Shown one piece after another: positions 34,315 through 38,731 of a stretch of DNA of 38,731 bases. The stretch is from Burkholderiales bacterium (lineage in GTDB: Bacteria; Pseudomonadota; Gammaproteobacteria; Burkholderiales; Burkholderiaceae_C), in contig CANCVB010000026.1 of assembly GCA_947381415.1 (NCBI GenBank), positions 1 through 38,731 on the forward strand. Reading direction: 5' to 3'. The notes below the pieces were generated by a model. That model was not told where the DNA came from. It did no database searches and saw only the letters and a program-made list of their open reading frames with translations. The stretch's first letter is position 1. The number at the start of each line of letters is the position of its first letter. A program made the position numbers and the translations under genes.

Positions 34315-34782
34315 TTACTGGTGACTGAATACCGTGGGCATCATGGAATCGCTGTAGTCGTCCAAGGACAACTTCTCTGCCAACAATTCCACTTGCTGCG
34401 GATACAGGGCCAGCCCTTGATTGGCCACTTCCAAGGCACGGGCTGGGTCGAGGTTGCAACGCAAAGCGCGCACAAACATCACAAAAGTGAAGGGAGGGGT
34501 GGTATTGCCCTGCTTCTTCATCAAGTCTTCAAGCAGTTCCACGGCCAAAGGCCAATCCTGGTTCATCATGGCCAATAAGCTGGTGATGGCCAAAATATCT
34601 TCACTGTCGGGATACAGGCTCATACCAGCGTCGCCCAAGGCATTGGCCAATTCGATTTGCTCGGTAGCCACCAAGGATTGAATGGTTTCGCGAATTTCAG
34701 CGGGGCTGAAGCGCTTGATCGTCAATGTGTTCAACAAACTGCCAGTGGCTGCTTGGTTCATCAATTCTTGAATGAGTGTCAT
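34315..34782 (-). CDS. TPR-like helical protein upstream of the giant flagellin
   Basis: A 155-residue protein from the ATG at 34782, with AGGA seven bases upstream. The in-frame ATG at 34848 overlaps the sigma-54 promoter and is rejected. Residues 30-150 form helix pairs: FSPAEIRETIQSLVATEQIELANALGDAGMSLYPDSEDILAI, then DWPLAVELLEDLMKK and NLDPARALEVANQGLALYPQQVELLAEKL. These are TPR-like in size and hydrophobic pattern. Small TPR chaperones act on secreted subunits in some export systems, so a flagellin-handling role is plausible but not shown. It is 202 nt upstream of the flagellin start and has its own sigma-54 promoter. Confidence 0.72.
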   Translation of the reverse strand: MTLIQELMNQAATGSLLNTLTIKRFSPAEIRETIQSLVATEQIELANALGDAGMSLYPDSEDILAITSLLAMMNQDWPLAVELLEDLMKKQGNTTPPFTFVMFVRALRCNLDPARALEVANQGLALYPQQVELLAEKLSLDDYSDSMMPTVFSHQ

Positions 34783-34850
34783 GTGGGTTCCTGCGAAAGA
34801 GTCTGAAAAATTGCCCATGCCATGCTTGCCATGGACTCTCACAGCCATTT

Positions 34851-34866
34851 AGCAAAAACGGTGCCA
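34851..34866 (-). promoter_or_regulatory. sigma-54 (-24/-12) promoter of the TPR-like gene
   Basis: The minus strand reads TGGCACCGTTTTTGCT. GG (34865-34864) and GC (34853-34852) are separated by exactly 10 nt, and both boxes are near consensus. Predicted transcription starts near 34840, about 57 nt before the ATG at 34782. Confidence 0.85.
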
Positions 34867-34883
34867 CCCGTTAAAAGCGCATG

Positions 34884-34918
34884 TTTTTGCCGCCAAGGCC
34901 GAGGACAAGCGGCAAAAA
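34884..34918. repeat. inverted repeat between divergent sigma-54 promoters, candidate activator site
   Basis: Perfect 10-bp arms TTTTTGCCGC (34884-34893) and GCGGCAAAAA (34909-34918) flank a 15-nt spacer. The inner TTGCCGC and GCGGCAA are the same half-sites as in the repeat at 34279-34302. It is centred about 60 bp upstream of the TPR-gene start and about 220 bp upstream of the predicted plus-strand start. Arm order (T-tract outside on the left, A-tract on the right) is the reverse of an intrinsic terminator. Confidence 0.6.
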
Positions 34919-35092
34919 ATCGCCAATTCATACACCTAAAGAATCTTTAATTTATAGAAAAGAGCCTAAAAGAGTTCAAAAGAAGATGGCAAAGTTTTGT
35001 TCGGTTTTTTCTTCCATGGCGACTCAAGCTTTGTGGTTTCAGGCCGAAACACATAAGACCAGCCATAAGCCCATGCCTCGTGTATGTGCGAA

Positions 35093-35109
35093 TTGGCGCA
35101 AAGAACGCA
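35093..35109 (+). promoter_or_regulatory. candidate sigma-54 promoter of the octapeptide-repeat gene
   Basis: TTGGCGCAAAGAACGCA has GG (35095-35096) and GC (35107-35108) with exactly 10 nt between them. TGGCGC and ACGCA differ from consensus TGGCAC and TTGCA at a few positions, so it is weaker than the other sites. The predicted start, about 35120, would leave a very short leader before the ATG at 35136. Confidence 0.45.
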
Positions 35110-35135
35110 ATGGATACAACTTTCAAAGGCCAACC

Positions 35136-38100
35136 ATGACATCACATATTCAACTCGGCAACCAGGCCCTCAGCAGTCGCCATGCGAAAGCCACGCCCGT
35201 GGTGATGTCAACCACCACTTGGCCCCCCACCAACGCCACAGGGGTCATGGCGCTTAAATTGGCGGATATTCAGGGCTTAGACCAGACCAAGGTTCAAGCG
35301 GTTTCTGACAATTTGATACCCAGCTTCAGCGCGGCACAGCTCAAACTGTTCACACCCACACAAATCTCGTATTTCAGTACCTCGCAAGTGGCGTCCATGA
35401 CGGTGGCGCAGCTCAACGCCTTGTCCACCGCCCAGGTGGGGGCCATGTCCGAGGGACAGATCAATGCCCTGACCGACGATCAACTCGCGGGTATCAAAGG
35501 CACCCAAATTGGCGCCATCAACAAAACCGTGTTTGGACAAGCCAATGAACACCTGATTTCCAGCCTGAGCTCCGCCCAGGTACAGGCTTTGACCACTGAC
35601 CAGCTGAAAAATTTGGTTGAAGACCAAATCAGCTACCTTAAAACCGAACAAATTGCCAGCCTGACCGCCAAGCAAATGATCGGTTTTGAAGCGGCAGACC
35701 TGCAAGCCTTCAGCACCGACCAGATCGTGGCTTTGTCATCCACACAAATTGTGGGGCTGAGCGCCGCCCAAGTCTCGGCACTGGGTACCGCGCAAATTGC
35801 GGCCATCGAATCGCTGGACATCAAGGCCTTGACCACTGCCCAAGTACAAGCCCTCTCCTCCGAGCAAATCAGTGCACTGGACGTCAACCAAATCACTATG
35901 ATGTCTGACCTGCAAATCGCAGCCATTGGCGTGACTGGCGACAACGCAGGCATCAAAGGTCTCAAACCTGAGCAAATTCAGGCGCTGAACAAAGTCCAAT
36001 TGGGCGGGCTCAAGCCAACCCAAATTTCGGTTTTCGACACCGAGCAAATCAAAAGCTTGGATGTAGAGCAAATCGGTTGGCTCAATGACGGCCAAGTCAA
36101 AGCACTGCAACCCAGCCAAATCGCAGACTTAGAGGCCTTCCAAGTGGAGGCTTTGTCAGCCAAGCAAATTGCCTTGTTCTCCACCCAACAAGTGGCTGCA
36201 CTGACCGACGAACACGTGGCCACGCTGAGCGCAGACCAAATCAAAGCCTTGGCACCCGCGCAAGTCACAGCGTTGGTAGACCATCAGCTTCAATCCATTT
36301 CCACCGAGCAGTTGGCCAACTTCAGCACAGGGCAGATCGCGGCCTTGTCGGTGAGCCAAATACAAGCACTGACCGCTGAACAAGTCGGCAGTTTGACCCT
36401 CAACACCACCCAAAACAACAAAACCGTCTCAGGCCAGTTGTCGGCACTGAGCAGCGTGCAAATTGCGGCGCTGGATTCCGAGCAACTGGCGGCTTTGTCG
36501 GGCGACCAAGTGGCGGCTTTGACCACCAAGCAACTCATTGCCATCAACACCAACGAGATCACTGGCATCGATGCGGCCGATTTCGAAGGCTTGAGCGCGT
36601 CACAAATTGCCGCCTTCACCACGGCCCAAATCAAAGCCTTGTCAGGCGAACAATTGGCAGCGCTGGGAACCACACCGACAGGCACCGAACAAGCGCCGTT
36701 GCCCAGCCAACTTGAAGCCTTGACCACCGCACAGATCAGCAGCCTTAGCTCGGACCAGTGGGCGGCCATGAGCACCGACCAAGTAGCGGATCTCACCACA
36801 GCGCAATTGGTTGCCATCAAAACCGATGTGATTTCAACCCTGAGTTCAGAGCAAATTGCGGCACTGACCGAGGTACAGGTCAAAGCCTTGACCGTGACCC
36901 AAGTGGGCAAGATGACGTCTGAGCAAATTGGCGCCATCAATGTCGACTATGTAGACAACATGAGCGTAGCGCAAGTGGGCGCCATGACGGCCACGCAAGT
37001 GCAAGGCTTGACTGTGGACCAAATTGCCGTCATGGGCACCGCGCAAATTGCGGGTCTGCGCACCGACGTGATTGCACAACTCAGCACCGAACAAATTGCA
37101 GCATTGGGCACGCAAGCCACTGGCGATGCAGGCAACCAACCCAGCCAATTGCAAGCCCTCAGCCCAGCCCAAGTCACCAAACTGACCGATGTGCAACTGC
37201 AAGCACTGACGACCGGTGAAGACGGTCAAGTGGCCAACCTCACCAACAAACAATTGGCAGCGCTGAGCGTGACACAGCTCAATGCCATGAGTACCGACCA
37301 ATTCGCCAGCATCACTGCCGGGCAGGTAACGGCCTTCACAGCCAACCAAATCGCTGGCCTGAACAAAGACCTGTTTGCCGCCATCGCCCCTGAGGTCATG
37401 AGCGAGATCTCGGTGGCCCAATTCAAGAGCTTGACCGGTGAACAACTGGCCACGCTCAGCACCGACCAAATAGCCAACTTCAAGGTCGAGCATTTGGCAG
37501 CCTTGAGCACAGACCAAGCTGCCAGCATGAGCGGTGACCAATGGGCAGCCCTGTCTGGCGATGGACAGGTCGAGGCGCTCAAAGGCACTGTATTGGCCAG
37601 TTTGAACCCTGAAGACCAGTTGAGTGCTTTCACAGCAGAACAAGTTGGCCGCTTGGATGTCAAACAAATTGCCGCCTTGAGTGGCGCGCAAATCTCCAAC
37701 CTCTCCAGCGAAGGCGTGGCCAGTTGGGACACCGCGCAAATTCAGGCGATCAGCCTGACCGCCATTCCCACCCTCACCACCGACTTTGTGGCTGCTTTGG
37801 GCACCGACCAAGTCACGGACTTGACCGACAAACAGGTCAAAGCGCTAACCGTTGAGCAACTGGCGGCCATGGGTACCGACCAAGTGGGCGCCATTGACGG
37901 CAAAGACCTGCTGGGATTGAGTGCAAGCAAACTCAATACCTTGAGCTCTGATCAGTTCAATGCCATGAGCAAGGCACAAATTCAAAGCCTGAGTGCCGCA
38001 CAAATCAGCAACTTGGATGACGAAATCATCCAAGGCATGGGCGAAGATCAAATCAAAGCCTTGACCGCTAACCAAATCAAGGCACTGACCGTCGATTCTT

Positions 38101-38731
38101 CAGGCGTTCAAACCGTTGCCGCTTCACGCAAAGCGCCGCACGGTCGCTCCAAGGTCATGGCAGATGGCCCCCCGCCCTCTCCTGGCCAAATCACCAAGTT
38201 CAGCGCCGAGCAAATCGCCATGTTCAGCCACTCCACGGCTGACGGCAATACCAACCAAATGGCTGCCTTCTCTGTGGCCCAACTCTCCGCCCTCTCCGGC
38301 GAGCAGGTTGCTGGTATGGGCGTGGCTCAGATCACCGCCATGTCTGCCACACAAGTTGCAGCATTCACCGAAGACCAAGCGGCATCCATCACCACCGACC
38401 AAGTTGGCGCCATGAGCGCGGCCAAGGTCGCTGCCCTCAACGTCAACACCTTTGCCGCCCTCTCCACCGAGGTCATTGCCAGCCTCAGCGTCACGCCAGA
38501 AGCGGGCAACAAGCCCAGCCAGCTGGCTTCACTGACCACCTCACAAATCCAAGCGATGAGCGACGAGCAGGTGCAAGCCCTCACCACAGGCGAAGACGGC
38601 CAAATCGCCGCCTTCACCGGCAAGCAGCTTGCCGCCTTCAGCAAAGACCAGCTCAATGTGATGACGACCGACCAAATCGGCAGCATCAAAGCCAGCCAAG
38701 TCATTGCACTGACCTTCGCTGGCAATACCGG
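35136..38731 (+). CDS. giant octapeptide-repeat protein, partial (runs off the window)
   Basis: An open frame from ATG 35136 (AAAGG six bases upstream) continues without a stop to the window end, at least 1198 residues. The first 85 residues (MTSHIQLGNQALSSRHAKAT..) contain no Sec signal or membrane helix. From about residue 85 the protein is a near-continuous tandem of octapeptides of the form (L/F/M)-(S/T)-x-x-Q-(I/V)-x-A, e.g. LSSEQISA, LTTAQVQA, FSTDQIVA, at 24-bp period and well over 100 copies. The array is interrupted by short linkers such as GVTGDNAGIK, TGEDGQV and a basic Pro-rich break near 38090-38190. Similar Ala/Gln/Thr-rich repeats occur in very large Betaproteobacterial surface or secreted proteins, often with C-terminal type I export signals, but the end is not visible. 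The closest named relationship is uncertain. Confidence 0.9.
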   Translation, partial: MTSHIQLGNQALSSRHAKATPVVMSTTTWPPTNATGVMALKLADIQGLDQTKVQAVSDNLIPSFSAAQLKLFTPTQISYFSTSQVASMTVAQLNALSTAQVGAMSEGQINALTDDQLAGIKGTQIGAINKTVFGQANEHLISSLSSAQVQALTTDQLKNLVEDQISYLKTEQIASLTAKQMIGFEAADLQAFSTDQIVALSSTQIVGLSAAQVSALGTAQIAAIESLDIKALTTAQVQALSSEQISALDVNQITMMSDLQIAAIGVTGDNAGIKGLKPEQIQALNKVQLGGLKPTQISVFDTEQIKSLDVEQIGWLNDGQVKALQPSQIADLEAFQVEALSAKQIALFSTQQVAALTDEHVATLSADQIKALAPAQVTALVDHQLQSISTEQLANFSTGQIAALSVSQIQALTAEQVGSLTLNTTQNNKTVSGQLSALSSVQIAALDSEQLAALSGDQVAALTTKQLIAINTNEITGIDAADFEGLSASQIAAFTTAQIKALSGEQLAALGTTPTGTEQAPLPSQLEALTTAQISSLSSDQWAAMSTDQVADLTTAQLVAIKTDVISTLSSEQIAALTEVQVKALTVTQVGKMTSEQIGAINVDYVDNMSVAQVGAMTATQVQGLTVDQIAVMGTAQIAGLRTDVIAQLSTEQIAALGTQATGDAGNQPSQLQALSPAQVTKLTDVQLQALTTGEDGQVANLTNKQLAALSVTQLNAMSTDQFASITAGQVTAFTANQIAGLNKDLFAAIAPEVMSEISVAQFKSLTGEQLATLSTDQIANFKVEHLAALSTDQAASMSGDQWAALSGDGQVEALKGTVLASLNPEDQLSAFTAEQVGRLDVKQIAALSGAQISNLSSEGVASWDTAQIQAISLTAIPTLTTDFVAALGTDQVTDLTDKQVKALTVEQLAAMGTDQVGAIDGKDLLGLSASKLNTLSSDQFNAMSKAQIQSLSAAQISNLDDEIIQGMGEDQIKALTANQIKALTVDSSGVQTVAASRKAPHGRSKVMADGPPPSPGQITKFSAEQIAMFSHSTADGNTNQMAAFSVAQLSALSGEQVAGMGVAQITAMSATQVAAFTEDQAASITTDQVGAMSAAKVAALNVNTFAALSTEVIASLSVTPEAGNKPSQLASLTTSQIQAMSDEQVQALTTGEDGQIAAFTGKQLAAFSKDQLNVMTTDQIGSIKASQVIALTFAGNT
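37131..38731 (+). repeat. higher-order repeat block within the octapeptide-repeat gene
   Basis: Two copies of a longer module are aligned. One is around 37130-37320 (AGNQPSQLQAL..., LTTGEDGQVANLTNKQLAAL, LNAMSTDQ). The other is around 38500-38695 (AGNKPSQLASL..., LTTGEDGQIAAFTGKQLAAF, LNVMTTDQ). The CCC codons of their PSQL motifs are at 37140 and 38514, exactly 1374 bp (458 codons) apart. A related PSQL linker is at 36702. The array thus grew by duplication of long blocks, not only single octads. Confidence 0.7.

Larger units (their letters stand above)
34783..35135. other. 353-nt divergent intergenic region
   Basis: This AT-rich gap separates the divergent TPR-like gene (minus) and octapeptide-repeat gene (plus). 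It holds the TPR-gene sigma-54 promoter (34851-34866), a 10-bp inverted repeat (34884-34918) and a weaker plus-strand sigma-54 candidate (35093-35109). No other gene or hairpin terminator is seen. A short A/T-rich tract with repeated AAAAGAG is at about 34957-34980. Confidence 0.7.

Noticed and set aside
34279-34918. The two inverted repeats as Rho-independent terminators
   Set aside because: Neither is followed by a T-tract on either strand, and both lie upstream of promoters rather than between gene end and next gene in a fitting orientation.
35380-38700. CRISPR array suspected from a 24-bp period
   Set aside because: The period is an in-frame coding repeat with no conserved direct repeat separated by unique spacers.
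35277-38725. Long minus-strand open frames (up to 321 codons) across the octapeptide-repeat gene
   Set aside because: They are antisense to the 24-bp repeat. The repeated codon pattern keeps opposite frames open, and their products are Cys/Ala-rich periodic translations of the same repeat.

Overview
The window looks like chromosomal DNA of a motile betaproteobacterium in the Burkholderiales, most likely a Comamonadaceae-type organism. This is inferred from protein flavour, gene order and moderate GC content; no 16S or database search was possible. There are no insertion sequences, CRISPR arrays, integrases or rRNA genes. Two thirds of the window belongs to flagellar biology.

Region 1 (1-9.6 kb) is housekeeping: the end of a GntR/FCD regulator, glyoxalase II, a small secreted protein, a PH-domain membrane protein, tRNA-Ser(CGA), a lipoprotein, serS, ispH, an SlpA-type FKBP, radC, an Smr nuclease-like protein, a large FtsX/YbbP-type permease and an Hsp15-like S4 protein. 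Region 2 (9.6-16.4 kb) holds an orphan ParA ATPase with a disordered/coiled-coil partner and an FMN glutamate-synthase-like protein on the + strand. Facing them is a minus-strand run of three accessory genes that follows flhB: a DamX-like SPOR protein, an acidic Pro/Glu protein, and a single-pass coiled-coil protein with a TolA-like tail.

Region 3 (16.4-29.6 kb) is the flagellar basal-body and export cluster on the minus strand. It reads from a sigma-54 activator through fliE, fliF, fliG, fliH, a novel gene, fliI and fliJ. A two-gene plus-strand interruption follows (19.66-20.88 kb), then fliO, fliP, fliQ, fliR and flhB. fliK, fliL, fliM and fliN are not in the window. The gene between fliH and fliI is the most striking item. 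It encodes a 203-residue membrane-anchored copy of the FliF cytoplasmic tail, including the FliG-binding C-terminus, without any of the FliF periplasmic ring domains.

Region 4 (29.6-38.7 kb) holds a Cys4 mini-protein, a giant 1383-residue flagellin, a TPR-like small protein and, on the plus strand running off the window, a protein of more than 1198 residues built from tandem octapeptide repeats. Sigma-54 (-24/-12) promoters with exact GG-N10-GC spacing precede the activator, the flagellin and the TPR-like gene, and a weaker one precedes the repeat protein. Two palindromes sharing TTGCCGC/GCGGCAA half-sites lie upstream of these promoters where an enhancer-binding protein would sit. The layout suggests that the activator and sigma-54 co-control a giant-filament flagellum, its small partner and possibly the repeat protein.
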